Below, one piece after another: positions 26,595-36,428 of a DNA stretch of 64,000 nt. Positions within the stretch are counted from its first letter, which is position 1, and every line of letters begins with the position of its first letter. The notes beneath the pieces were generated by a model. It did no database searches, was not told where the DNA came from, and saw only the letters and a list, made by a program, of their open reading frames with translations. The stretch lies in NCBI GenBank assembly GCA_017520425.1, contig JAFXFO010000024.1, positions 124,001 to 188,000 on the forward strand. Direction: 5' to 3'. Source of the DNA: Lachnospiraceae bacterium. Its GTDB lineage: Bacteria; Bacillota; Clostridia; Lachnospirales; Lachnospiraceae. A program made the position numbers and the translations under genes.

Positions 26595-28741
26595 ACTACC
26601 ATTCCTTCTGACAAACCTTCAATAATCCAGTAATTTGTATCATCATAGCCGCCGGCCACAAAGCTACACATCTTCACATTACCCTGTTCGTCCTTAACAT
26701 TTACATATGTCTTTCCATCCACCTCTGTTACCGCACTCTTGGGAACCACCAAAACATGGTCCATCTCACGGGTCTTGGCCTCTACGGTAAAAGGCTGGGG
26801 ATTACGCCAATCCGTCACTCTTGCCATAGTGATATTCGGTAAATCCTCCTTCGGCACCATAATCATCACGCTGTCACTCTGCAAATCTTTGCTGAGACCC
26901 GCATTACTGATGCTGGCAACCACACCGATACAAGACTCACTGGTTCCAAAATAGGTATCAAATGTAATCTCCACTTCCGTGCCGTAACCCAATACTCCAT
27001 TGGCATCCGGTACCGACACATATACAGAGGATTCATCAATAATCTTTACCAATGCAGTGCCGTTATACAGAATGGTTTCCGCCTCTATATCCGCAATTTC
27101 CTGTACCATACCGCTTCTCTCTGCACGAATTTCAGTGGTTCTTGCATCTTTCCGTATCTCTTCCAGAAGCTCTTGAATCTCACTGATTTCCTCCAGCTTG
27201 GCTTCGATTGCTTCCTCATTATCCTCTTCTCCCGCAGCTCTCAAATCAGCCAGTCTCTCCTGTGCTCTTTGTAGCTGCTGTTCTTTTCTCTGTATGGTCA
27301 GTTCATCCGGGGCCACACGTATGGTCGCAATCACATCCCCTTTGTTCACATGCTGGAAAAAGTCTACTTTGAATTCCCCAAAATAGGTAGTACCATATTC
27401 AATCGTATTCAAAACATAATACTGTGTAGTTCCTGCTGTTTTTCCCTTTTCCTTGTAGGTACCATGGAAGCTGCCGTACTGCACTTTCGCAGTCTTCGTC
27501 CCCACTTCTCTGGCGTCTTCTACTAATACCGCATCCCCTTCATTAAGTCCGGATTTGATCACGGTATATACACCATCCGAAAAACCGGTGGTAACGGTAG
27601 TCATGATGCTTTCGCCATCCTTCATCACATATACAAAGTTGATTCCGCCGTCCTTATGAACTGCTTCGGAAGGAACCGACAAAGCATCCACTTCCTTCTC
27701 GTACAGTACACAGATGCTGACAAAATCACCCACCTCTACCTGACTGCAATCATCCAGGAAGGTGAAATCCGTATATACCTTCACACCGCTTTCACTAATC
27801 TTTTTATACTCGTCATTATCAATGGCATGATATTCTACCTCATAACGCACACCATCAATTACCGCATACATTTCCTTGGCCCGGGATGCCTTAAAGGTGT
27901 TAATAAACTCACTCTTAATCACCTTTTCGTTCATATTACCCACAGCAATTACGGACTGCTCTTTTTGTGCCACCAAATTGCCATAATCATCTGTTGTCTT
28001 CTTCGCCACTACCTGACCGGCTTCCTTGGCCACCAGCACGCAATTCTTTCTCTCTTTTTTCAACTGCTCCAGCTGTTCCACCTTATAGGCTCTGTCCAAA
28101 TCGTACAGTTCCTTTTGCTGACGAAAGCTTTCTTCCTGCATATTAATATTGTGCTCCAGTATCCTGTACTTACCGGTCCACATTTCCGAATCTCTTTGCC
28201 ATGTCAGATATTCCGGATTCTCTATCAATTCATCAGAATCACCGGCACTGACACTGCTTGCCGGAACTTTTTCCTCAGGCTTTGTTTTCGCAAAATTGTC
28301 CAAAATGGATTTCATTCGCTTCAGCTCTTCCTTGGGTTCTGCCAGATTTTCACTCATCTTCTCCTGAGTCTTTGTCATGGCTTTATCCATCTCGTCAATC
28401 TGTTCCTGCATTTGTTCAATCTGTTCATCAATCTTTTCGGTACTACCGTAAACAAGGGTCTCACCCTTGCTTACACTTTCTCCCCAGAAAGCACCCTTGC
28501 CTTCTACTTCCATTTGCTTATTAAAGGAATACTCCGTAATGGTAGGATAAACGGTAGCCGCATAAATCTCACTGTCGTAAAGAGTACGACGTGCAGCCAA
28601 TTCCACATTGGTGGTTACATTAACCGGCTCCAATAATTCTATATTCTTTCCTGTTGTTTCTACCTCTGTCTGTCCGCAACTGCATAGAGAGAATACCAGC
28701 ATGGCAGATAACAACAAACTGATTCCCTGTTTCTTTATCAT
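26582..28741 (-). CDS. Tandem-duplicated membrane-fusion (HlyD/MacA-like) lipoprotein
   Basis: Periplasmic-adaptor-like protein of 719 residues with a lipoprotein signal (lipobox LCSC). Two MacA-like halves can be seen. The first has a long coiled coil (about 100-260), then SVPSEAVHKDGGINFVYV and a C-terminal GLNEGDAVLVED block near 400-450. The second has a shorter coiled coil (about 520-580), a barrel, then VVPKSAVTEVDGKTYVNV and GLSEGMVVCLK at the end. Normal family members have one copy in about 350-450 residues. It overlaps the preceding adaptor gene by an ATGA junction. In a Gram-positive cell such proteins would extend the exporter into the wall; substrate unknown. Confidence 0.82.
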   Translation of the reverse strand: MIKKQGISLLLSAMLVFSLCSCGQTEVETTGKNIELLEPVNVTTNVELAARRTLYDSEIYAATVYPTITEYSFNKQMEVEGKGAFWGESVSKGETLVYGSTEKIDEQIEQMQEQIDEMDKAMTKTQEKMSENLAEPKEELKRMKSILDNFAKTKPEEKVPASSVSAGDSDELIENPEYLTWQRDSEMWTGKYRILEHNINMQEESFRQQKELYDLDRAYKVEQLEQLKKERKNCVLVAKEAGQVVAKKTTDDYGNLVAQKEQSVIAVGNMNEKVIKSEFINTFKASRAKEMYAVIDGVRYEVEYHAIDNDEYKKISESGVKVYTDFTFLDDCSQVEVGDFVSICVLYEKEVDALSVPSEAVHKDGGINFVYVMKDGESIMTTVTTGFSDGVYTVIKSGLNEGDAVLVEDAREVGTKTAKVQYGSFHGTYKEKGKTAGTTQYYVLNTIEYGTTYFGEFKVDFFQHVNKGDVIATIRVAPDELTIQRKEQQLQRAQERLADLRAAGEEDNEEAIEAKLEEISEIQELLEEIRKDARTTEIRAERSGMVQEIADIEAETILYNGTALVKIIDESSVYVSVPDANGVLGYGTEVEITFDTYFGTSESCIGVVASISNAGLSKDLQSDSVMIMVPKEDLPNITMARVTDWRNPQPFTVEAKTREMDHVLVVPKSAVTEVDGKTYVNVKDEQGNVKMCSFVAGGYDDTNYWIIEGLSEGMVVCLK

Positions 28742-29847
28742 TTTATAATTACCTTCTCTCCTTCTGTCAGTCCGGAAATCACTTCTACTCTGTCATCTCC
28801 AAACAAACCTGTTTCAATCCACTTTACTTCACGCATCTGGTTATCTCCCAAAACGTAAACAAAGCTCTTTCCATCCGCCTGATGCACCGCCTGCACCGGT
28901 ACACTTAACACCTGTGAACGGAAGCCTGTAATATATTTCAAGGTACCGCTTACACCCACTTCGATATTCACATTGCTGGTATCTCCTGCAATACTGAACC
29001 AAAGCTTATCCGTCCAGGTATCCATATTGTAAGGTACCACATTATAATTACCTGCACCGGTACCATAAGCCAGATTCAATTCCGACTCTACACCTTCCTG
29101 AAAGCAGTCCTTCAACGAGATATCTTCTACCACAAAGAGACAATCCGTACTGTCAATAATCTTGATAACTTCTTCATCCCTGACCGTGGTAGAACCTTCC
29201 AGTCTTTTCTTAATCGAAGAAACAGAACCATCCATGCCCGCATAAATACTACTCTGCTTTACATCCTGCTTTAATATCTCCAGCTGTTTCTGATCCAAAG
29301 CAATAGCATCCTGACAATCCTCTCTGGAATAACGGTATCTCTGCTGAATATTCGCTACATTCTCCTTGGTGGCCTTTTCATCAGCCGCTGTTTTTCCGGT
29401 CTGATACAAGTATCTGAGCCAAGCGGAAGAAATATCATTCTGTTCATTAACCTCAATATACTGAAGCTGTAGCTCATTTCTGGCAATTCTGTATTCCAAA
29501 TCACGGATTTGTTCCTTTGCATTGCCGATATCCAGTTCTGCCAGCAACTGACCCTTGGTTACGATATCGCCTTCCTCCACATATACCTTTGCCACACGCT
29601 TACCACTTACGCTAAAGCTTAAGCTCTCATCCAAAACCTGCTGATATGTACATCTGGTCTTTTCCGTTTTGCGCACGTCAGCAACAGAAGCCGCTTCCAT
29701 TTCATAAGCAAGGGACTCCTGCTCCTTTTCTATCAAAATTAAATTCTCATCCTCATTCTCCACGGATGAACAGCCGGACAGCATACTGACGGCCAGCAAC
29801 AGGGCAAAAACGCGCCCCTTCTGTTTGATCCAATTTTTCCTTTTCAT
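28738..29847 (-). CDS. Membrane-fusion (HlyD/MacA-like) lipoprotein
   Basis: Adaptor lipoprotein of 369 residues with lipobox LSGC, a lipoyl-like segment (VYVEEGDIVTKGQLLAELD), a coiled coil (about 100-195) and the terminal block GLTEGEKVIIK. The chosen ATG (29847, MKRKNWIKQ) gives a clean signal peptide, but its ribosome site is weak; GTG starts upstream at 29862 and 29892 are in frame, so the start is uncertain. It leads a four-gene exporter operon (two adaptors, FtsX permease, ATPase) set between two GH43 genes. Confidence 0.82.
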   Translation of the reverse strand: MKRKNWIKQKGRVFALLLAVSMLSGCSSVENEDENLILIEKEQESLAYEMEAASVADVRKTEKTRCTYQQVLDESLSFSVSGKRVAKVYVEEGDIVTKGQLLAELDIGNAKEQIRDLEYRIARNELQLQYIEVNEQNDISSAWLRYLYQTGKTAADEKATKENVANIQQRYRYSREDCQDAIALDQKQLEILKQDVKQSSIYAGMDGSVSSIKKRLEGSTTVRDEEVIKIIDSTDCLFVVEDISLKDCFQEGVESELNLAYGTGAGNYNVVPYNMDTWTDKLWFSIAGDTSNVNIEVGVSGTLKYITGFRSQVLSVPVQAVHQADGKSFVYVLGDNQMREVKWIETGLFGDDRVEVISGLTEGEKVIIK

Positions 29848-29892
29848 TACTCTTATACTCACTGCCTTTACATGGTATTCATTAACAATCAC

Positions 29893-29971
29893 TAAATCAT
29901 TTTACAATCAAATTATCTGATTGACTCTTTAATTTATGCTATTTTTGCTTCAATCATTGCTTTTTTCACCA
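29893..29971 (-). promoter_or_regulatory. Upstream region of exporter operon with TTGCTATTTTT-like motifs
   Basis: The 3' flank of the preceding GH43 gene holds two plus-strand motif copies, TATGCTATTTTTGC (29935-29948) and CATTGCTTTTTTCACC (29955-29970), like those before the importer operon and the GH8 gene. A clear -35/-10 pair was not found. It suggests that the exporter has its own regulated start within the xylan cluster. Confidence 0.4.
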
Positions 29972-31561
29972 TTATTTGTGGTAAATAAACTTGGAAAACG
30001 TTACCCTTCCTCCGATTTTTTCTGTAGAATAGATAAACAATCCAAACCGACAGCCGGTGAAATGATCCAATCTGAAATACAGTTTCTGAGGACCTCCTAA
30101 TTGTTGATAACCTTCTCCCATATCAAAATGCAATACCACTTCATCCTTCATCTGTTCGAAATCCACTCCGATACGTAACTTCACCCGGTCAGAAGATGCC
30201 GGTATTTTTTCCAAAAGCACCGGTGCCGTGATATCCTTCGTCTTTCCCATGGAGGTAGTACCCTCCTCCGTTCTGGCCATCAACACCACATAAAGCTGCC
30301 CCTTTTCTCTGGTCAGTGCTGCCTGGACATATTTGCCCTGCAAAGCGCAAAGTCCGGCAAAATCCCCATCCTTCAATTGGCTTCCGTCTACCGTCACTTC
30401 ACCTTCGCAGGAAGGGAACAGCATCCTTTGAGTCAACATATTCTTGGCCTGTGTCACATTCACACAAAGCTTATCCGTAGTCACGGTTACAGTGCCCTCG
30501 GCCATATCTCTGTGCACCAAAGACATATCAGGTTCATGGTTAAACTGCCAGATACTCTTAAATCCGTAGCTATCGAAATTCACATCGGTAGTGGTCCTCA
30601 TGGTAGCAGCCGCCTCTGCTGCCGGCCAAACACCCTCTTTGAAATCATCACTCTGCACCAAAGGCACATATTCATAGTCCGGTCTGGTGCTTGAAACCGC
30701 AAACTCTGCCGGGATTTTTCCGTCCACTCCGAATACCGGATAATCCTCTTCCCAACAAACAGGAATCAGCACCGGAACTCTTCCCACAGCGCCTCTGTCC
30801 TGGAACAAAATCGCATACCAATCCCCATCCGGCGTATCCACGATACCACCCTGGGCTGCACCTGCGTTGCAATATCCCGCATCATCATTCAGTACATCGC
30901 CGCCCACAAATTCACCCTCTAAGGAATCCGCCACAAAGCAAGCCTCCACACGCTTCCACTCTGTCCTCAAAGAATGAATAAAAAACACATAATACTTTCC
31001 GTTTATTTTGTAAAAATGTGCACCTTCATACCCCAGACTGGGATTGCCCTCATCGCTGACAATCATTCTGTGGATTCCGCCCTCCTTAGGGCCGCTCAAA
31101 TCCTCCTTCATCTCTGTCAGCCAGATATGTCGGTTGCCGTATACCAGATACACTCTTTCGTCATCATCAAACAAAAGAGAGCAGTCATGATAAAAGCCAT
31201 CAATCTCCTTTTTCTCCCAAGGCCCCTCTACGGACGGTGCGGTATAAAGATAGGTCTTGTGGGTATCGTTTGCCACAAAAATCACATAAAATTTCCCTTT
31301 GTGATAACGCAAGGTGGCTGCCCACATGCCTCTGCCGTATATATTCTCCTCTCCCTCCAAGCGTTGTCCGGGCGTACTGTCCAACACATCATAAAGATAT
31401 GCTGCATGCTCCCAATTTATCAAATCATAGGAACGCAATATCTCACATCCCGGCATAAAATGCATGGTGGTGCTGACCATATAATAAGTATCTTCCACAC
31501 GGATTACATCCACATCAGGATAATCCAATCTTGTTATGGGATTGATTGGCTGCTTGCTCAT
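29972..31561 (-). CDS. GH43 beta-xylosidase/arabinofuranosidase-like enzyme (cytoplasmic)
   Basis: GH43 enzyme of 529 residues without signal peptide; ATG at 31561 follows an AGGAGGAAATAT site. Catalytic landmarks are intact: DYPDVDVIR (base Asp 16), YHDCSLLFDDD (modulating Asp 126) and LGYEGAHFY (acid Glu 179). The C-terminal sandwich ends with YFRLDHFTGCRFGLFIYST. It is paralogous to the protein at 21482-23029, which lacks the modulating Asp. It lies 67 bases after the GH115 gene and likely shares its transcript, acting on xylo- or arabinoxylo-oligosaccharides inside the cell. Confidence 0.88.
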   Translation of the reverse strand: MSKQPINPITRLDYPDVDVIRVEDTYYMVSTTMHFMPGCEILRSYDLINWEHAAYLYDVLDSTPGQRLEGEENIYGRGMWAATLRYHKGKFYVIFVANDTHKTYLYTAPSVEGPWEKKEIDGFYHDCSLLFDDDERVYLVYGNRHIWLTEMKEDLSGPKEGGIHRMIVSDEGNPSLGYEGAHFYKINGKYYVFFIHSLRTEWKRVEACFVADSLEGEFVGGDVLNDDAGYCNAGAAQGGIVDTPDGDWYAILFQDRGAVGRVPVLIPVCWEEDYPVFGVDGKIPAEFAVSSTRPDYEYVPLVQSDDFKEGVWPAAEAAATMRTTTDVNFDSYGFKSIWQFNHEPDMSLVHRDMAEGTVTVTTDKLCVNVTQAKNMLTQRMLFPSCEGEVTVDGSQLKDGDFAGLCALQGKYVQAALTREKGQLYVVLMARTEEGTTSMGKTKDITAPVLLEKIPASSDRVKLRIGVDFEQMKDEVVLHFDMGEGYQQLGGPQKLYFRLDHFTGCRFGLFIYSTEKIGGRVTFSKFIYHK

Positions 31562-31628
31562 ATATTTCCTCCTTATTTTCCGAACAATTCAGTGCCACAG
31601 GTTCCTCCCGCGGCACTGTCTTACAAAC

Positions 31629-34499
31629 TTAAACTATGTAACTGTCTTCCGACCCCATATAGTTCTCCGGCTTTCTTACCTTCTTGTTATAGAGAATCAC
31701 TCTCTCCAATACAACTCCTGCTTCCAGTGCTCCGATACCCAAGGTATTGATGCCCTGCTCCAGGAACACGGGTACGGAAATCCTTCTTTCCTGATTCAGC
31801 ACACCCATTCCCCATCTTGGATCACCGCTTTCGCCGGCTCTGAAATCTGCTGCCACCAGCTCTACCTTCTGTTGCTCCCCAGCGTTGACCTTCAATGCCA
31901 CATTCACACTCTGCTTATTTACCACGGAATTGGTAGGTGCTGTCACTAGCTGGACTTCGTATTCACCGGCTTCTTCTATGAGGCAACGATAATACAAAAA
32001 CGGCTTCTCTTCCTCCATGGCAAACACCGCCGTAGAAGGGAATACCTTCACACCGGTACCATACTTTCCGTAGCCCTCCAGCACCTCAAAGCCACCCTTA
32101 AGAGTATCCTTCTTTTCAAAGAAGTTGCCTGCATTCATGGCAATAATCCCCTTCTTTTCCAGATGGGTCTTCTCCGGCAAGCCTTCCGTCTCTATACTTC
32201 TTGCACTCACATCCACAGCCACAGTGGTTTCTATGTCCTTAATCAGCAGCCGTACCTTTTCTTCCCCGGACAGCTTGCTTCTGTCGCAGGTCAGCACCAG
32301 TTCCTCCTGCTGCTGAACCTCGCCTTCCATGGCACTGACTTTCAGCCATGCAGGAAGTTTTTTATCCGCCGTTTGAGGCTCTATCACATAATGCAGACTG
32401 TCCACACCGTCATTGGCGATTTCTATCAGCACCTGCTCGCAACCCATGTAGCAGAAATCGTCCACCCTGATAGCCATGGGTGCTCCGTAATTCTTCACTG
32501 CCGTCCATGGACTATCCTTACGATTCACCTTCAGTCTGGGCTTATAGGCCGGCTCCACACTCATAATCACGGGATATCTGCAATCATCCTCATTCCACTT
32601 GGTAAAGCCGATATGCTGAGCCATCTGCATACCATCCCACTTACCATCCTTAAAGGCACCAAATTCCTCATAATACTCTCTGTCTTTTCGGATACACTCT
32701 CTTACCAAATCTCCGTATTTATTGGCAATGGTCTTGCCCTGCTTTGCATACAGTGCATTCTTTGCCGCATACAAATGCATCTTTATGAGATTCATGCTGG
32801 CCATGGCGGAGAAATGAATCATGCTGTAATAAGCTTCTTTGTCAGCCCCTTCCAAAGCTTCATAAACTTTTCCGGACAAAGTCTCTACCTCTTCTGCTCT
32901 TTGCAGCATCTTGTCTGCTTCCAGATTCTCGCAGGCATGGTAAATACCGGGATTCAAAGATTCCGGTCTACGCAAGTGATTCATATCGATATAATCCGTC
33001 AGGACTTTTCCGATTGCCTTCTGTAAATCCTCACTTACACCTGCAAAATTCTTCTCTGCCCACAGCTTGGTATACTCCCGATAGCTGTTTTTATTGCCAT
33101 AGCCCCATTTTTCATAATCATAAGCCAGAGCCATGAAATAAGTCAGGGGAACCTCATGGAACTTCAAGTCTCCCACGTTTACAATCCAGGCATCCCTGAT
33201 ACCATACTCATAGGCCATACACATCTGTTCCCAGGTCTTAGACATAGGGGTAGAATCCACCCACTCATAGGAAATGGGACCACCGTGGTAGTCGAAATGG
33301 TAATACATACCGAAGCCACCTTTTCGTCCCCGCATTTCCTCCGTAGGCAGAGTACGCACATGTCCGAAATTATCCTCACAAAGCATACAGATGACACCAT
33401 CCAGCTCATCCCAATCCTTCAGACCCTTGATGTTCTCATCTCCGTAGAAGTATGCCTCCACTTCCTTGTACAAAGCCAGAAGCTGGGGTACCTCCTCTAT
33501 GTTTTCATTGACATTTTCTCTGATCAGCTGTCTCTGTTTACGGATAATATCCTTTAACAGATTTACATTCTCTTCTACTGTGGCATCCTCACCAAGCATA
33601 GAGCTATCACGTTCTCCACGCATACCGATGGTAATCAGATTTTCATACTTACCGCTACGTTTCAGGGCATCTTTCCAATAATTTATCAGGCCCTTTTCGT
33701 TGGTATAGAAATTCCACTCGTTACCGTACTCAGTTTCCGGACCGCGCACCTTATCCCATTCCTCACTGGCACGTAGGCAGGGCTCATGATGTGAATAGCC
33801 CATCACCACACCGTAGATATCTGCCAGCTCTTCATTTTTGCTTCCCGGTCCATCCAGAGGGAAGGACGCACTCCACATGGCCGGCCATAGATAATTGCCC
33901 TTCATACGAAGCAGAAACTCAAACACGTGCTCATACATATCTGCGTTGAAATCACCAAAATGCTTGGTTGCCCAATTGTCGCAGCAAGGCCACTCGTCGT
34001 TGATGAAAAAGCCTCTGTAACGGATACTCGGCTCCTTCGAAATCACTTCAATATCTTTGCCGATGACCATACCTTCGTTCTTCACAGGCTCCACATCACC
34101 CCAATAACAAAGAGGTGATACTCCTATGTATTCCGAAAGGCTAAACATACCATAAATAGTACCTCGCTTGTCGCTTCCGTAGATGACCAGCATTTCCGCA
34201 AAGCCCTCTGAGTCTGACAACAGCTTGATTTCATACACTTCTCGCTTTCCTTCTACCGCTGATACAGAAAGTCCCTGCTCTGCCAATGCCGGCAACAGCT
34301 CACTCTTTCCCACAGTGGCACAAAAAATCACCTGTGTACTTTCTCTGTCCAATCCTTCCAATGAATTCACTATCGCCGGCTTGCAACCGGTCACCTTTTC
34401 CACATCTGTTGCCACTTTGACAGCCACACGTTTTACGCCCTCAAAGGCATCGTTCTCTATAAAAACAACTGTTTTTTTACCAGAATCTGAAAGTCTCAC
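31629..34499 (-). CDS. GH115 alpha-glucuronidase
   Basis: Glycoside hydrolase family 115 enzyme of 956 residues, removing (4-O-methyl)glucuronic acid from xylan or its oligosaccharides. The family core is clear: GTIYGMFSLSEYIGVSPL, YRGFFINDEWPCCDNWA, HVFEFLLRMKGNYLWPAMW, GVVMGYSHHEPC and ITIGMRGERDSS. The C-terminal part holds the extra beta domain typical of the family. There is no signal peptide, so it acts in the cytoplasm. The start is GTG at 34499, 7 bases after AAGGAG. The esterase gene ends 18 bases upstream, so the two are co-transcribed. Confidence 0.95.
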   Translation of the reverse strand: MRLSDSGKKTVVFIENDAFEGVKRVAVKVATDVEKVTGCKPAIVNSLEGLDRESTQVIFCATVGKSELLPALAEQGLSVSAVEGKREVYEIKLLSDSEGFAEMLVIYGSDKRGTIYGMFSLSEYIGVSPLCYWGDVEPVKNEGMVIGKDIEVISKEPSIRYRGFFINDEWPCCDNWATKHFGDFNADMYEHVFEFLLRMKGNYLWPAMWSASFPLDGPGSKNEELADIYGVVMGYSHHEPCLRASEEWDKVRGPETEYGNEWNFYTNEKGLINYWKDALKRSGKYENLITIGMRGERDSSMLGEDATVEENVNLLKDIIRKQRQLIRENVNENIEEVPQLLALYKEVEAYFYGDENIKGLKDWDELDGVICMLCEDNFGHVRTLPTEEMRGRKGGFGMYYHFDYHGGPISYEWVDSTPMSKTWEQMCMAYEYGIRDAWIVNVGDLKFHEVPLTYFMALAYDYEKWGYGNKNSYREYTKLWAEKNFAGVSEDLQKAIGKVLTDYIDMNHLRRPESLNPGIYHACENLEADKMLQRAEEVETLSGKVYEALEGADKEAYYSMIHFSAMASMNLIKMHLYAAKNALYAKQGKTIANKYGDLVRECIRKDREYYEEFGAFKDGKWDGMQMAQHIGFTKWNEDDCRYPVIMSVEPAYKPRLKVNRKDSPWTAVKNYGAPMAIRVDDFCYMGCEQVLIEIANDGVDSLHYVIEPQTADKKLPAWLKVSAMEGEVQQQEELVLTCDRSKLSGEEKVRLLIKDIETTVAVDVSARSIETEGLPEKTHLEKKGIIAMNAGNFFEKKDTLKGGFEVLEGYGKYGTGVKVFPSTAVFAMEEEKPFLYYRCLIEEAGEYEVQLVTAPTNSVVNKQSVNVALKVNAGEQQKVELVAADFRAGESGDPRWGMGVLNQERRISVPVFLEQGINTLGIGALEAGVVLERVILYNKKVRKPENYMGSEDSYIV

Positions 34500-34517
34500 C
34501 GTTTAACTCCTTTTCGT

Positions 34518-36248
34518 TTACTCCACATAACCAAAACCTAAAATCGTAAAATCCTTATTCTCATCGCCTTCGCACATACGCACCTCCACATGATAGCTTC
34601 TGCGTTCTTTTCCACGGAACACAATCACAGGATTGCAGTGGGTCCAGCCTACCTGGTGGGGATCATAGGTCAATACCTTTTCGCCATCCACATACACATC
34701 CGCACAGCCTACCGCCGCGGAAGCAGAGTCTTTGGCAATGAGCAACAATGCAGTACAGGTAATATCCATAGTGAAAGGATTATGTGCACCATCCTCCTTC
34801 GCCCCCTGATACATCCAGTTGTAAGGAAGCTGGGGGGTATGGGTCAGATCCATATTACGTTCCACTGCCTGAAGCTCCGCATCCCTTTCCGTAAAGTCTC
34901 CACAATCTATCTTAGCTCCCTCAAAAGCTTGCTTTCCATCCAAAAGCTTCACGTTTTCAAACTCACCACCCAAGGGAGGATTTATCTTGCTGATATCCAC
35001 ATCCTCAGATGCCTGCTCCTGTTTATCCACTACTTCCAGAAGGTGCTTGATACCGTCTGCCATAATGGTATGACCAATACTGGTAGGGTGGAATACATCA
35101 TAAAAGAACTGGTTCTTACTTACCACTCTGCCTTCTCCCGGCTTTTTGTAGAACTGCTCTACTACCGTATTGCGGGTACTGACCATGGGCAAATCATAAG
35201 CCACACCTACGGGCCCCAGACGTTCCTGAAGGTTCCAATCATTAGCAAATACGGCAAACAGTAAGATTACTGCCGGCTTGTTGGGGCTGTTTAATATCTT
35301 ACGCACCAAAGAATCGTAACATTCTCCCTTGGTTTCATCCCCTTCATCATTTACGGCAAATTCTACCACTACCACATCCGGCTCCACGGTACCTTCATTC
35401 AATACATCTCTTTCATAACGAAGCATACCGAACTCTGAAGGCGTTCCGCCCACTCCGGCCTTAATGTAGTGCACATTCTCCTCCGTGGTTTTGCCCACCA
35501 CGTCGCAAAAAGCTTTATAGGTTTTATATGCGTAACATTCCGTATTAATAGGCACTGCACCGGCCCCCTGGGTAATGGAACCACCGATAAAGGCAATAGT
35601 TACATCCTCTCCCCGTCTCGCCTTCTCCATGGCCTTCTTCAGACGATAGTTGTTACCGGTCTGCATAATGGCTTTGGAAAGCATCTCGGGATAATAAGGG
35701 GATGTGAAATCCACCGGATTTTCCTCTTCGATTTCCGGCACCTCATAACCATCATAAAGATAAAACTTCACCGCCACGGTAGCCAGTGTTCCGGCCTTTT
35801 CAAACACAAATCTGGCCTGGCCGGGTACATTATCATCCGTCCCCCATTCACATTCCTCCAGATTCAAAATCTGCTCCATACCATCCGCCTTCACGGGAAG
35901 CTTTAAGGTAGTTCCGGATTTATAGGGGTCCGTCTTACCATACATTTGGAAATGAAACTCTACGGTTTCCTCTTTATTCTCACATTCCACGGTCACACCG
36001 ATACTATGTACCAGCTTGCGGAAGCCTTCTACAGTTGTCAAAAGGTCCAGAATGTTTTTGTCCTTAATATTACCCACCATACCTGCGGCGGTAATCATAC
36101 GACCGCAGTCCAAATAGATGAACTGGGTGCCTGTTCCGTCCGGCATGGGCGAACCTGCCACTGACTTATTTCTCATAATAAAAAAGCCCTTACGCTTCTT
36201 GGTTGGATCCTTGGGTGCCTTAGGGCCACCCTGTAATTGATTGCTCAT
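34518..36248 (-). CDS. SGNH-fold carbohydrate esterase (probable acetylxylan esterase)
   Basis: Esterase of 576 residues. An N-terminal beta domain (about 30-175) precedes an SGNH/GDSL hydrolase domain with block I FIGGSITQGAG (Ser 224), block II AGVGGTPSEFG, block III FAVNDEGDE (Asn 300) and block V DVFHPTSIGH (Asp 384, His 387). A third beta region follows. No signal peptide, so it would remove acetyl groups from imported xylo-oligosaccharides. The ATG at 36248 follows GGAGGATATT. Deacetylation before GH115, GH43 and GH8 action fits its neighbours; acetyl specificity is inferred, fold is firm. Confidence 0.85.
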   Translation of the reverse strand: MSNQLQGGPKAPKDPTKKRKGFFIMRNKSVAGSPMPDGTGTQFIYLDCGRMITAAGMVGNIKDKNILDLLTTVEGFRKLVHSIGVTVECENKEETVEFHFQMYGKTDPYKSGTTLKLPVKADGMEQILNLEECEWGTDDNVPGQARFVFEKAGTLATVAVKFYLYDGYEVPEIEEENPVDFTSPYYPEMLSKAIMQTGNNYRLKKAMEKARRGEDVTIAFIGGSITQGAGAVPINTECYAYKTYKAFCDVVGKTTEENVHYIKAGVGGTPSEFGMLRYERDVLNEGTVEPDVVVVEFAVNDEGDETKGECYDSLVRKILNSPNKPAVILLFAVFANDWNLQERLGPVGVAYDLPMVSTRNTVVEQFYKKPGEGRVVSKNQFFYDVFHPTSIGHTIMADGIKHLLEVVDKQEQASEDVDISKINPPLGGEFENVKLLDGKQAFEGAKIDCGDFTERDAELQAVERNMDLTHTPQLPYNWMYQGAKEDGAHNPFTMDITCTALLLIAKDSASAAVGCADVYVDGEKVLTYDPHQVGWTHCNPVIVFRGKERRSYHVEVRMCEGDENKDFTILGFGYVE

Positions 36249-36277
36249 AATATCCTCCGCTTTTTAAATATATTATT

Positions 36278-36428
36278 AACGATTCAGAGCCCCATTCGCA
36301 AAACCGCCTCTTCGGGGCTTTCCTTTTGCGAATGGATGGCTTCTCGCCATATAGAGTCATAAAAACAGACACTTTCAAGCAAGCTTGAAGTGTCTGTTTT
36401 GCATGAATCTGCATGGCTCTGAATCGTT
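36278..36428. repeat. Nested inverted-repeat region with terminator between GH8 and esterase genes
   Basis: Outer arms AACGATTCAGAGCC (36278-36291) and GGCTCTGAATCGTT (36415-36428) are perfectly complementary and enclose the whole gap; the right arm includes part of the GH8 stop codon. Inside are CCATTCGCAAAA/TTTTGCGAATGG (36292-36303 and 36324-36335), a small ATGGC/GCCAT hairpin, and the terminator at 36361-36400. GAGCCCC (36287-36293) can also pair with GGGGCTT (36314-36320), giving an alternative fold. It could be leader control of the esterase-GH115-GH43 message or a palindromic mobile remnant. Confidence 0.65.
36361..36400 (-). terminator. Rho-independent terminator after GH8 gene
   Basis: The minus strand has AAAACAGACACTTCAAGC, a short loop, then the complementary arm (one bulge) and TTTTT. 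It lies 27 bases past the GH8 stop codon. It would split GH8 from the esterase operon or act as an attenuator within one transcript, since no clear promoter was seen between it and the esterase start. Confidence 0.8.

Noticed and set aside
27656-28636. Long plus-strand open frame opposite the tandem adaptor gene; similar long frames at 4176-4898, 32163-33026 and 48607-49383
   Set aside because: Each is exactly antisense to a well-supported gene, lacks a ribosome site and has no recognisable domain; codon bias of the real strand explains them.
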